Assembly: GCA_949289455.1 (NCBI GenBank)
Contig: CASEOA010000005.1
Span: forward strand, 1 to 39,175
Direction of reading: 5' to 3'
Length of the DNA stretch: 39,175 nt
Source of the DNA: an uncultured Eubacteriales bacterium
GTDB taxonomy: Bacteria > Bacillota > Clostridia > Oscillospirales > Oscillospiraceae
Shown: piece by piece, positions 30,767 to 39,175 of the stretch
How the letters are laid out: each line of letters starts with the position of its first letter
Position numbering within the stretch: the stretch's first letter is position 1
Notes under the pieces: model-generated
Seen by the model: the letters and a program-made list of their open reading frames with translations, nothing else
Databases searched by the model: none
What the model was told of the DNA's origin: nothing
Translations under genes and position numbers: made by a program

Positions 30767-32210
30767 GCTGTACCCTCCTTCTTCTCACCACCACGAAAAT
30801 GCCCGTCCCCAGGAAGAGCAGGGGGAAGAGACCGATCATGGTCACCTGCAGCAGGGACGCGGTGGAGTCGCTGATGGTCAGATAGTTGTATCCCAGGGAC
30901 TTGCTGCGGATGGCCATGGCCTCCCGCTCCCCCACCAGGGAGGACAGGGCGTTCATGGCCAGGTTCACGTTGGCCCCGGAGGAGTAGGCGTTGTAGCCGT
31001 CGTCCAGGAAGGTGCCCGAGGTGAACCACACAAGCTGCCCGCCGCCGTCGCTGGCAATGGACACCCCCAGGACAAAGGGCCCGGCAATGTCCCCCTCCTC
31101 CTGGTCGTAGCTGGTCATCTCATAGCCCGCCGCCTTGCTGAAGGCGGCGTCCGAGGTGGTGAGCAGGGTGGTCACGGTACCCTCCCCGGTGTCCTCCCCC
31201 ACGGTGAGGCCGTTTGCGATGGTGAGGATGGGATAGTACCGCTCCTCAATGAGGGGATCGGTGATGTCGTTGGAGCTCATATCGGGCATGAGGGCCAGGG
31301 GGGACTGGGAGGCGTAGTGCTCCCGATCCCCTTCCACCACGATGCCCTCATTCACCGTCACGCCGTAGTCGGACAGCAGGCTGTTCAGGTTGTCCAGGCT
31401 GGCGTCCTCCACCGGCCCGGCCATCACCAGCAGCTTGCCCCCCGTTGCCACGTAGTCGGCCAGCATATCCCGCTCCTCGGTGGAGATGTCGCTGGCGGGG
31501 GCGTAGATCAGCAGGCAGGCGGCGTCCTCGGGGATCTGGTCCACCGTCAGCAGGGACAGGCTCTGGAGCTCCACGTTGCCCTTTTCCAACTGCTCCTGGA
31601 AGGTGGAGGGCAGGTCGGCCTCCCCGTGGCCTTCCAGCTGGTAGACCTGGGGCAGGTCCTCGGTGACCACGTAGTCGATAGCCGAGGTGATGGCCCCCTC
31701 CCCGTCAAAGGAGTCCAGATAGGAGGTGTAGGTGTACATATCCACCTCGTAGAGGTAGATGTCGTCGATGGGAATATAACGGCTGCGGTCGCCGCACACC
31801 ACGATGAGACTGTTGTTCTCCACCGTCTCGTCGGTGTACTGCTGGGCAAAGGTGGGGTACACGTCGGGGTTCTTCTTCTCCACCTTCACGTGGTCGGACA
31901 GGCTCTCGTACTTGCTCAGCAGGGTCTCCAGCACCACGTCCTCCTGGTCGGCCTGGACAATCCAGTAGATGGTCACATCCTCCTCCAGGGCATTGAGCAC
32001 CACCTTGGTGTTGCTGGTCACCGAGTAGAGCTGGGAGGCGCTGATGTCGTATTTGGTCCAGGCGGCGGGGAGCACCCCGGCCAGCACGTTCACCACCACC
32101 AGCAGAGCCAGCACAATGGCGGAGATGGCCAGGGAGTAGGCGCCGCCCCGGAAGGCCAGCTTTCCCTTTCCCCCGCCCGTCTTTGGGGCGGATCGCTCAG
32201 GTTGTTTCAT
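30753..32210 (-). CDS. GldG family ABC-transporter accessory protein
   Basis: 485 residues: short basic N-terminus, membrane span about 26-48, a long extracellular part of the ABC_transp_aux (GldG/IFT52-like) family with 'YDISASQLYSVTSNT' (about 54-68) and 'LEGHGEADLPS' as the family's 'GHGE' segment, then a C-terminal span about 457-478 ending in basic residues. Its start codon overlaps the permease stop by one base. In Bacteroidetes GldG pairs with GldF/GldA in gliding; in Firmicutes this set occurs without gliding and its cargo is unknown. Confidence 0.88.
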   Translation of the reverse strand: MKQPERSAPKTGGGKGKLAFRGGAYSLAISAIVLALLVVVNVLAGVLPAAWTKYDISASQLYSVTSNTKVVLNALEEDVTIYWIVQADQEDVVLETLLSKYESLSDHVKVEKKNPDVYPTFAQQYTDETVENNSLIVVCGDRSRYIPIDDIYLYEVDMYTYTSYLDSFDGEGAITSAIDYVVTEDLPQVYQLEGHGEADLPSTFQEQLEKGNVELQSLSLLTVDQIPEDAACLLIYAPASDISTEERDMLADYVATGGKLLVMAGPVEDASLDNLNSLLSDYGVTVNEGIVVEGDREHYASQSPLALMPDMSSNDITDPLIEERYYPILTIANGLTVGEDTGEGTVTTLLTTSDAAFSKAAGYEMTSYDQEEGDIAGPFVLGVSIASDGGGQLVWFTSGTFLDDGYNAYSSGANVNLAMNALSSLVGEREAMAIRSKSLGYNYLTISDSTASLLQVTMIGLFPLLFLGTGIFVVVRRRRVQHEPV

Positions 32211-33073
32211 CAGTTATACCTCCGCTTCTCCAGGGACTGGACGGACAGGAACAAAAAGAAGGCGATGACGCTGCCGTAGTACACCACGGCGGTGAGGTCA
32301 AACATGCCGTTGACAAAGGCGTTGAACCGCTCAAAGAGGGACAGGGCGGACATGACCTTGGGCAGCAGGCCCTCGAAGGCGGCGCTGTCCGTCAGATAGC
32401 ACACCGCCACCGCCGCCATCAGCACAAGGCAGACAACGAAGGCCAGGTTTTCATTTCCGGTGAGGTGGCGGATCAGCACCCCCACCAGCAGGGCAATCAC
32501 CAGCAGGGCGATCATGGAGCCCATGGCGGTGGCGGACACATACTCGGACAGGCTGACGCTGTAGTAGTTGAACAGGATGACAGCGATGCCGATGCCGGCG
32601 GCAAAGCCCTGGTTCTCCGTCAAAGAGGAAATGAACATCCCCAAGGCCAGGAAGGCGGCCCCCATGAGGAAGAAGGCCAGGATGGAGCCGTAGGCGGTGA
32701 GCAGATAGACCTCCCCGAACTGGGCGAAGATGAAGGGATAAACGCACACCACCGCCAGGGGGATGAGGTACACCGTCAGCAGGGCCAGGTATTTGCCCAT
32801 AATTACCTGGGTGGTGGTGATGGGCAGGGCGTAGAGCAGCTGGTCGGTTTTCTGCTTGCGCTCCTCGGCGATGACCCGCATGGTGAGGATGGGCACAATG
32901 ACCACGAAGATCAGGGAACCGGAGGAAAGCACATACTCAAAGTTGCTCACCGCCGCCTGGATGTTGTAGATCATGGCCCAGATGCCGATGAAGGCCAGCA
33001 GGAAGGCCCCGAACACATAGGCGGTGAGGGAGTGGAAATAGCTTCTCAGCTCATGCTTGAAAATAGCGGTCAT
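32210..33073 (-). CDS. ABC-2 type permease (GldF-like)
   Basis: 287 residues, about six membrane spans, with the ABC-2 opening 'AIFKHELRSYFHSLTAYVFGAF' region and 'ERKQKTDQLLYALPITTTQVIMGK' (about 71-94), the coupling segment of this family. It overlaps the ATPase gene by four bases and the GldG-like gene by one, so the three are translated together as one exporter. Confidence 0.92.
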   Translation of the reverse strand: MTAIFKHELRSYFHSLTAYVFGAFLLAFIGIWAMIYNIQAAVSNFEYVLSSGSLIFVVIVPILTMRVIAEERKQKTDQLLYALPITTTQVIMGKYLALLTVYLIPLAVVCVYPFIFAQFGEVYLLTAYGSILAFFLMGAAFLALGMFISSLTENQGFAAGIGIAVILFNYYSVSLSEYVSATAMGSMIALLVIALLVGVLIRHLTGNENLAFVVCLVLMAAVAVCYLTDSAAFEGLLPKVMSALSLFERFNAFVNGMFDLTAVVYYGSVIAFFLFLSVQSLEKRRYN

Positions 33074-34053
33074 GTCTCATCCACCTCCTTCTGCGCCTCC
33101 GGGGCCGGGGCGGCCTCCGTCCCCTCGGTGAGCTCCAGGAAGATATCCTCCAGGTTGGCCTTCTTCAGGGAAATCTCCAGCAGGGCCTGGTTTCGCCTGG
33201 CAAAGGCGAAGAAAATGGCCCGGGACACATCATAGATGCTGTCCCCGTCGGTCTTGACCTTGACGGCCACCGTGCCGTCGGCCTGGGGGGTGAGCTGGGT
33301 GTCCACAATGTGGTCGATCTCCCCCAGCACCTGCTCCACCTGGTTCGCCGGGGCCTCGGCGGTGAGGGCGATCTCACTGGGGGCCAGCAGGGCCCGCTCC
33401 AGCCCCTCCGGGGTGTCGAAGGCCACCAGCTTCCCCCGGGCGATGATGAGAATCTGGTCGCACATGGTCTGGATCTCCGAGAGGATGTGGGAGCTGAGGA
33501 TCACCGTCCGATCCCGGCCCAGCTGGCGGATCAGCTCCCGGATCTCGATGATCTGGAGGGGGTCCAGGCCCACGGTGGGCTCATCCAGGATGACCACCTT
33601 GGGGTCTCCCAGCAGGGCCTGGGCGATGCCCACCCGCTGCTTATAGCCCTTGGACAGGGCGGAGATGGGCTTGCGGTACACCTCCCGGAGCCTGGTCTGC
33701 TCCACCACCGCCTGGATCTGCTCCGCCAGGCCGGCCCCCCGCAGCCCCTTGGCCTCTCCCACGAAGCGCAGGTACTCCTCCGGGGTCTCGTTCAGGTAGA
33801 GGGGGGGCTGCTCGGGCAGATAGCCCATCAGCCGCTTGGCTTGGTTGGGCTCCTGAAAAATGTCGTGGCCGTAGATGCGCACGCTCCCCTCCGTGGGGGA
33901 GAGGCAACCGGTCATAATGTTCATGGTGGTGGATTTTCCCGCCCCGTTGGGGCCCAGGAAGCCGTAGACGTGGCCCTCCTGGATCTCAAAGGAGAGATCG
34001 TCCACCGCCGTGAAGTCGCCGTACCGCTTTGTCAAGTGCTCCACTGTGATCAT
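33070..34053 (-). CDS. ABC transporter ATP-binding protein (GldA/CcmA-like)
   Basis: 327 residues. Walker A 'GPNGAGKST' (about 35-43), signature 'LSKGYKQRV' (about 133-141, LSGGQ variant usual in this subfamily), Walker B 'VVILDEPTVGLDP' and an H-loop His in 'SSHILSE'. The C-terminal 90 residues are an extra domain usual in ABC-2 exporters. First gene of a four-gene operon; AAGGAGG upstream. Confidence 0.95.
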   Translation of the reverse strand: MITVEHLTKRYGDFTAVDDLSFEIQEGHVYGFLGPNGAGKSTTMNIMTGCLSPTEGSVRIYGHDIFQEPNQAKRLMGYLPEQPPLYLNETPEEYLRFVGEAKGLRGAGLAEQIQAVVEQTRLREVYRKPISALSKGYKQRVGIAQALLGDPKVVILDEPTVGLDPLQIIEIRELIRQLGRDRTVILSSHILSEIQTMCDQILIIARGKLVAFDTPEGLERALLAPSEIALTAEAPANQVEQVLGEIDHIVDTQLTPQADGTVAVKVKTDGDSIYDVSRAIFFAFARRNQALLEISLKKANLEDIFLELTEGTEAAPAPEAQKEVDET

Positions 34054-34094
34054 GGTTGACCTCCTTACCCGGGCCCGCGGCCCGTTTCGGAGCC

Positions 34095-34127
34095 ATTATA
34101 GACCGGGGTACTGAAACCATTCTGAAA
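34095..34127 (-). promoter_or_regulatory. ABC operon promoter with OmpR-type direct repeats
   Basis: On the minus strand TATAAT (34100-34095) is preceded at ten bases by two copies of TTTCAG with five bases between (34127-34122 and 34116-34111), an 11-base period in place of a -35. The same spacing occurs before the response regulator gene at 36134-36166. This is the layout of a promoter activated by an OmpR/PhoB-type regulator. Confidence 0.65.
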
Positions 34128-34133
34128 GGGACG

Positions 34134-34176
34134 CAAAAAAATAGGGCCCCGTCTTGGGGCAAACAGACGGGAGCCC
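34134..34176 (-). terminator. Terminator of the two-component operon
   Basis: On the minus strand an 11-bp stem with a one-base bulge (34176-34165 with 34154-34144) is followed by a run of seven T residues (34141-34135). It closes the regulator-kinase operon before the ABC promoter. Confidence 0.82.
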
Positions 34177-34203
34177 CCTCATCCGGCCCTCTGGGCCGCC
34201 GCT

Positions 34204-35433
34204 TCACTCACTCTTCTCTGCTACGCCCGTGGTACGCAGCTCCACCAGGAACCGGTTGACGCCCCCCTGGCTCTCCGCCCAGATCCTGCCCCGGTGCTGG
34301 GCCACAATAGTCTGGGCAATGGACAGGCCCAGGCCAAAGCTGCCCGTCCGGCTGCGGGCCGGGTCGGCCCGGTAGAACCGCTCGAACAGATGCCCCAGGG
34401 CCTCCTGGGGGATGGGCTCCCCCTGGTCGGCCACCGTCAACAGGCAGCGGCCCCTCCCCTTCCGCTCTAAGGTCACCCAGGTCATGCCCCCGGGCCGGGC
34501 GTATTTTCGGGCGTTGTCCAGCAGGATATCCACCACCTGCCCCAGCTGCTCCGCCCCGCCCTGGACGGCAATCCCCTTGTCCACATGGGTCTCCAGCCCC
34601 AGGCCCGCCTCGAAAAACACCGGCTCAAAGGGGAGCACCGCCTGCTCCACCAGCCGGCTCAGCTCCACCCGGGCAAAGACCGCCCTCTGCTCCACGCTGT
34701 CCGCCCGGGCCAGCTCCAGCATCTGCCGGATGAGGGCCCCCATCTGCCTGGACATGGTCTGGATACTGGAGAGGAACCGCTCCTTCTGCTCCGGCCCATA
34801 GTCCGGCTCCCGCAGAAGCTGGGCGTTGGTGGTAATCACCGTCAGGGGGGTCTTGAGCTCATGGGAGGCGGCGGCCACAAACTGCCGCTGCTGCTGCCAG
34901 GCCCGCTCCACCGGCCGCACCGCCCACTTGGACAGCATCACGCTCACCCACAAAAAGGCCCCGAACCCCGCCAGCCCGATGAGCAGGCAGGTGTGGAACA
35001 GCCCCTCCAGGGTGGCCTGCTCGCTGGAGATGTCGGCAAAAACCAGGCAGGGGGTGACGGGGTTGTCCGAGCGGTAGTACCGCAGGCCGTACTCCTCCAG
35101 CACCCCCAGCCGCTTGGAGGAACCTGCTGTCCTGCGGATCAGGCCGTCCAGAAATTCGTCGTCGGACAGGTCGTAATACCCCCCTCCGGTCGCCATCAGC
35201 TCCCCGTCCGGCCCAAGCTGGAGGGTGAAGAAGGGCAGGCGCACCTCCTCCCCCCGCTGGTCGGGCGCGCCCAGCTGAAAAGGTTGGGCGGCGATGCTCT
35301 GCATCATGCCGATGCTCTTGCTCTCCAGGTCGGCCCGGGTGAAGTGGAGCACCAGCCCCAGGATCACGCACAGCAGGATGGTGACAATGGTCATGTTGAT
35401 GAGGACAAACTTCAGCCGCAGCCGTTTAAGCAT
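34204..35433 (-). CDS. Sensor histidine kinase
   Basis: 409 residues. Membrane spans about 10-31 and 146-168 frame an extracellular sensor of about 115 residues; no clear HAMP. HisKA with phospho-acceptor His191 in 'ASHELKTPLTVI', HATPase_c with 'DILLDNARKYA', 'ADQGEPIP' and 'FGLGLSIAQTIVAQH'. It overlaps the response regulator gene by eight bases. The operon lies directly upstream of the ABC exporter operon, whose promoter shares repeat elements with its own, so it may sense the cargo or the stress that exporter relieves. Confidence 0.93.
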   Translation of the reverse strand: MLKRLRLKFVLINMTIVTILLCVILGLVLHFTRADLESKSIGMMQSIAAQPFQLGAPDQRGEEVRLPFFTLQLGPDGELMATGGGYYDLSDDEFLDGLIRRTAGSSKRLGVLEEYGLRYYRSDNPVTPCLVFADISSEQATLEGLFHTCLLIGLAGFGAFLWVSVMLSKWAVRPVERAWQQQRQFVAAASHELKTPLTVITTNAQLLREPDYGPEQKERFLSSIQTMSRQMGALIRQMLELARADSVEQRAVFARVELSRLVEQAVLPFEPVFFEAGLGLETHVDKGIAVQGGAEQLGQVVDILLDNARKYARPGGMTWVTLERKGRGRCLLTVADQGEPIPQEALGHLFERFYRADPARSRTGSFGLGLSIAQTIVAQHRGRIWAESQGGVNRFLVELRTTGVAEKSE

Positions 35434-36103
35434 TCTCCTCCACCTCCAGATGGTAGCCCAGCCGGCGGATCACCCGGATACGCACGTTGGAGCCGATGCT
35501 GGCCAGTTTTTTTCGCAGAAAGCCGATGTACACCTCCACATGGTTCTCCACCGCGTTGGAGTCGTAGCCCCACACCCGGGCAAGGATCATCTCCTTGGAC
35601 AGGTTGCGTCCCCCGGCCTGGAGGAGAAAGCGCATCACGTCGAACTCCTTGGCGGACAGCCGCACCCGCTCCGCCCCGCACAGGAGCATGGCGGAGGACA
35701 GATCCAGGGCGGTGTTGCCGAAGGTGAGCTGATCCACCTGGCTACCCTGCCGCCGGAGCAGGGCGTTGATGCAGGCCAGCAGCTCCCGGGTATCGAAGGG
35801 CTTGGTCAGGTAGTAGTCCGCCCCGCTGTTGAGCCCGGCGATCCGGTCCTCCAGGTCGGCCTTGGCGGTGAGCATGAGGATGGGCACCCCCAGCCGCTTG
35901 GAGCGCACCTGCCGGGCCACCTGATAGCCGTCCAGCCCCGGCATCATCACGTCCAGAATGAGCAGGTCGTACACCCCCAGCTCGGCGTACTGGGCGCCGG
36001 TCTCCCCGTCGTACACCATCTCCACCTCAAAGCCCTTGCCCTCCAGCAGCGCCCCGATGGAATCGGCCAGCAGCTTTTCATCCTCAATGATCAGAATCTT
36101 CAA
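35426..36103 (-). CDS. OmpR family response regulator
   Basis: 225 residues. Receiver domain 1-115 with phospho-acceptor Asp51 in 'LLILDVMMPGLDG', conserved Lys in 'TKPFDTRELLA'; winged-helix Trans_reg_C domain about 128-221 with 'VRLSAKEFDVMRFLLQ' and 'NAVENHVEVYIGFLRKKL'. First gene of its operon, partner of the overlapping kinase. Confidence 0.95.
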   Translation of the reverse strand: MKILIIEDEKLLADSIGALLEGKGFEVEMVYDGETGAQYAELGVYDLLILDVMMPGLDGYQVARQVRSKRLGVPILMLTAKADLEDRIAGLNSGADYYLTKPFDTRELLACINALLRRQGSQVDQLTFGNTALDLSSAMLLCGAERVRLSAKEFDVMRFLLQAGGRNLSKEMILARVWGYDSNAVENHVEVYIGFLRKKLASIGSNVRIRVIRRLGYHLEVEENA

Positions 36104-36133
36104 AACAGGTCACCCCCATATCATTTCGCCCCT

Positions 36134-36166
36134 ATCCTATCAGCCCAACTTTAATTCAAGCTGAAA
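36134..36166 (-). promoter_or_regulatory. Response regulator promoter with OmpR-type repeat
   Basis: On the minus strand TTTCAG (36166-36161), five bases, ATTAAA (36155-36150), ten bases, TAGGAT (36139-36134). Spacing is identical to the ABC operon promoter at 34095-34127, although the second repeat has diverged. Suggests autoregulation. Confidence 0.5.
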
Positions 36167-36211
36167 TTCCATCTTTCTCCTGGGTACCTACTTTTTTTTG
36201 CCGCCGGTTCG

Positions 36212-36220
36212 TGCTACAAT
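36212..36220 (+). promoter_or_regulatory. Extended -10 promoter of the malic enzyme gene
   Basis: TGCTACAAT (36212-36220), an extended -10; only a T run, not a clear -35, lies 17 bases before it. Confidence 0.5.
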
Positions 36221-36269
36221 GCTGTGGTGAATCAGGCTGAACGACAGCACGAGAAAGAAGGCTTTTCCA

Positions 36270-37439
<1,170 letters not shown>

Positions 37440-37514
37440 GGGATTTTTCCTGTTTTTTGGCGATCTTGCCCTTTCTGCTTTTATTTTCAACTTTGTTTTT
37501 GGAAAAATCTACAG

Positions 37515-37543
37515 TTGCTTTTGCGTGGAAAAGTGCTTATACT
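37515..37543 (+). promoter_or_regulatory. Promoter of the T-box/AspRS unit
   Basis: TTGCTT (37515-37520), exactly 17 bases, TATACT (37538-37543). Transcription would start near 37550, just before stem I of the T-box. Confidence 0.75.
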
Positions 37544-37549
37544 ACAACC

Positions 37550-37807
37550 CATAAAAGCAATGAGAACGACCGCCCCCGTGAGAGCCGCCAGAGAATCCGG
37601 GTCACCGACTGAGAGCCCGGTCCGGCAGGATGGGATGGCGCAACACGTTTGAGCTGGTGTACCGAGTCCCTGCAAGGAGGTAGGTCTGCCCGTCCGCTCG
37701 CGTTAAGAGCCGCAAGTGGCTCCCATCAAGGGCGATGGGGCAACAACGGGTGGTACCGCGGAGTTTTTTCCGTCCCGAAACCAATCTATGGTTTCGGGAC
37801 TTTTTTT
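37550..37807 (+). ncRNA. T-box riboswitch upstream of AspRS, AAC (Asn) specifier
   Basis: Leader of about 260 bases with stem I landmarks (AGAGAA near 37591, then CTGAGAG near 37610), a specifier loop reading CAACACG followed by TTTGAGC (37641-37654), the T-box core TGGTACCGCG (37751-37760), and a terminator stem (37772-37783 with 37789-37800) with seven T residues. The codon before ACG-TTTGAGC is AAC (37642-37644), Asn. Uncharged tRNA-Asn would pair with AAC and with the T-box bulge and so let transcription into the synthetase gene. This fills the gap 37440-37835; the first 70 bases of that gap show only T-rich sequence. Confidence 0.9.
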
Positions 37808-37835
37808 ATTTTTTTGCTGAAAGGTTGTGAACGGA

Positions 37836-39134
37836 ATGATGTTCCTGGCTCAGAAAATTGATACGATGGTGGAGGGCCGGAACAATCAGGCCGATTCCAT
37901 CCACGGCGCGGTCCATGCCCTGCGGGACATGGGCGGCATCACCTTCGTCACCCTCCGCACCCGGCACGGCCTGGTGCAGTGCGTGTGCGCCGGCAAGGAG
38001 GCCCTGGACGGGGCCACCGAGGAGTGCGCCGTCACCGCCGCCGGCACCTGGCGGCTGGAGCCCCGGGCCCCCGGAGGCAAGGAGCTGGCCGACGCCAAGC
38101 TCACCGTCCTCTCCCGGCCCGCCGCCCCCCTGCCGGTGCCTCTGTCCAAGAAAAAGCTGGAGCTCAACCTGGACACTGAGCTGGCCCTGCGGCCGGTGGT
38201 CCTCCGCACCCCCCGGGAGCAGGCGGTATTCCGCATCCAGGCTGCCATCTGCCGGGCCTTCCGGGACTTCCTCCAGAGCAGGGAGTTCACCGAAATCCAC
38301 ACCCCCAAGGTGGTCCACGCCGGGGCTGAGGGAGGCGCCAACATCTTCCGTCTGGACTATTTTGGCAAAAAGGCTTTCCTGGCCCAGTCCCCCCAGTTCT
38401 ACAAGCAGACCATGGTGGGAGTTTTTGAGCGGGTGTACGAGGTGGCCCCGGTGTTCCGGGCGGAAAAGCACGCCACCCAGCGCCACCTGAACGAGTACAC
38501 CTCCCTGGACTTTGAGATGGGCTATATCCAGTCCTTCACCGAAGTGATGGAGATGGAGCAGGGCTTTTTGAAGCACCTGATGGCCCTGCTGGGCCGGGAA
38601 TACGCCGCCGATCTGGCCCTGCTGGGGGTGGAACTGCCCCAGGTGGAGCAGATCCCCGCCGTCCGGTTTGACGAGATCAAGCGGCTGGCCGCCGAGCGAT
38701 ACGGCTACCAGATCCGGGACCCCTACGACCTGGAGCCCGAGGAGGAACACGCCATCGGCCGGTACGCCAAGGAGATGTGGGGCAGCGACTTCGTGTTCGT
38801 CACCCATTACCCCAGCAAAAAGCGGCCCTTCTACGCCATGGACGACCCGGAGGACCCCAAGTTCACCCTGTCCTTCGACCTGCTCTTCCGGGGGCTGGAG
38901 GTGACCACCGGCGGCCAGCGGGTCCACGACTACGCCCAGCAGGTGGCCAAAATGGAGGCCCGGGGCATGGACCCGGCGGAATTTGAGAGCTATCTCATGA
39001 TCCACAAGCACGGAATGCCCCCCCACGGCGGCCTGGGCATCGGCCTGGAGCGGCTCACTATGCAGCTGTGCGGCCTGGACAACGTACGCAAGGCCTGCCT
39101 CTTCCCCCGGGACCGCACCCGGCTGGAACCCTAA
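37836..39134 (+). CDS. aspS: Archaeal-type aspartyl-tRNA synthetase, probably non-discriminating (AspRS2)
   Basis: 432 residues from the ATG at 37836; a GTG at 37827 is possible, the AAAGG site fits either. OB-fold anticodon domain about 10-105, then the class II core with motif 2 'VFRAEKHATQRHLNEYTS' (about 206-224) and motif 3 'GLGIGLERLTMQL' near the end. It lacks the large GAD insertion of normal bacterial AspRS (about 590 residues), so it is the archaeal/AsnRS-like form, which in Clostridia charges Asp onto tRNA-Asn for later amidation by GatCAB. The Asn specifier in its T-box supports this. It could instead be annotated as AsnRS-like, but sequence favours AspRS. Confidence 0.85.
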   Translation: MMFLAQKIDTMVEGRNNQADSIHGAVHALRDMGGITFVTLRTRHGLVQCVCAGKEALDGATEECAVTAAGTWRLEPRAPGGKELADAKLTVLSRPAAPLPVPLSKKKLELNLDTELALRPVVLRTPREQAVFRIQAAICRAFRDFLQSREFTEIHTPKVVHAGAEGGANIFRLDYFGKKAFLAQSPQFYKQTMVGVFERVYEVAPVFRAEKHATQRHLNEYTSLDFEMGYIQSFTEVMEMEQGFLKHLMALLGREYAADLALLGVELPQVEQIPAVRFDEIKRLAAERYGYQIRDPYDLEPEEEHAIGRYAKEMWGSDFVFVTHYPSKKRPFYAMDDPEDPKFTLSFDLLFRGLEVTTGGQRVHDYAQQVAKMEARGMDPAEFESYLMIHKHGMPPHGGLGIGLERLTMQLCGLDNVRKACLFPRDRTRLEP

Positions 39135-39154
39135 GGCGCATCGTTTCCAAAGAG

Positions 39155-39175
39155 CTTCCCCCCTCAGGGGGGAAG
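39155..39175 (+). terminator. Probable terminator of the AspRS gene, cut by window end
   Basis: Perfect 9-bp stem (39155-39163 with 39167-39175), three-base loop, 21 bases after the stop. Whether a T tract follows lies outside the window. Confidence 0.6.

Noticed and set aside
30645-32279. Long plus-strand open frame opposite the GldG-like gene
   Set aside because: Low-complexity His/Gly/Gln-rich translation, no ribosome site or family; antisense to a well-supported operon.
29378-34053. Gliding motility apparatus
   Set aside because: Only the GldA/F/G-like exporter part is present, as in many non-gliding Firmicutes.
37836-39134. Asparaginyl-tRNA synthetase
   Set aside because: Considered because of the Asn T-box specifier; N-terminal and motif 2 sequence look like archaeal-type AspRS, which also explains the specifier by mischarging of tRNA-Asn.

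Overview
The window is GC-rich, gene-dense chromosomal DNA of an anaerobic, low-redox Clostridia-type bacterium, most likely a gut Oscillospiraceae of the Flavonifractor/Pseudoflavonifractor/Intestinimonas kind. The evidence is the set of ferredoxin-linked oxidoreductases, a glycyl radical enzyme, a T-box leader, a Ptb-Buk pair, and homologues of the Eubacterium ramulus/Flavonifractor flavonoid enzymes. No mobile element, CRISPR array, tRNA or rRNA was seen. The species cannot be fixed from the sequence alone.

Layout. 1-667: 3' part of a DegV lipid-binding protein. 1049-6345: a four-gene c-di-GMP signalling operon (GGDEF cyclase, hybrid histidine kinase, HD-GYP response regulator, Hpt protein). 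6428-16403: a flavonoid-catabolism locus in two halves, each read leftwards and each next to a divergent LysR gene. One half is flavodoxin-type reductase, OYE-type flavanone-cleaving reductase, phloretin hydrolase. The other is chalcone isomerase, a second flavodoxin-type reductase, an LVIVD beta-propeller and a small membrane protein. 16528-22789: a GntR regulator facing an operon of a P-loop NTPase, a four-subunit 2-oxoacid:ferredoxin oxidoreductase, phosphotransbutyrylase and butyrate kinase. 22945-24297: a MATE exporter. 24378-29183: the p-cresol-forming 4-hydroxyphenylacetate decarboxylase operon (hpdB-hpdC-hpdA) and a divergent Crp/Fnr regulator. 29378-36103: an ABC exporter with GldG-like and DUF4340 partners, preceded by an OmpR-type two-component system. 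36270-37439: malic enzyme. 37515-39175: a T-box-controlled archaeal-type AspRS.

How the genes fit together. The central theme is aromatic and amino-acid catabolism. Flavones/flavanones could be reduced, isomerised or ring-opened to a dihydrochalcone, then split by the hydrolase into phloroglucinol and a phenylpropionate. 2-Oxoacids, probably branched-chain, are oxidised to acyl-CoA with reduced ferredoxin, and the acyl-CoA energy is recovered as ATP by Ptb-Buk. 4-Hydroxyphenylacetate is decarboxylated to p-cresol. Each module has its own adjacent regulator, and several have visible operator-like palindromes or direct repeats, which are the most testable new observations. The flavonoid locus also carries proteins of unknown role (two ribbon-tailed flavodoxin reductases, the propeller, the membrane protein), which are the best candidates for undescribed biology.
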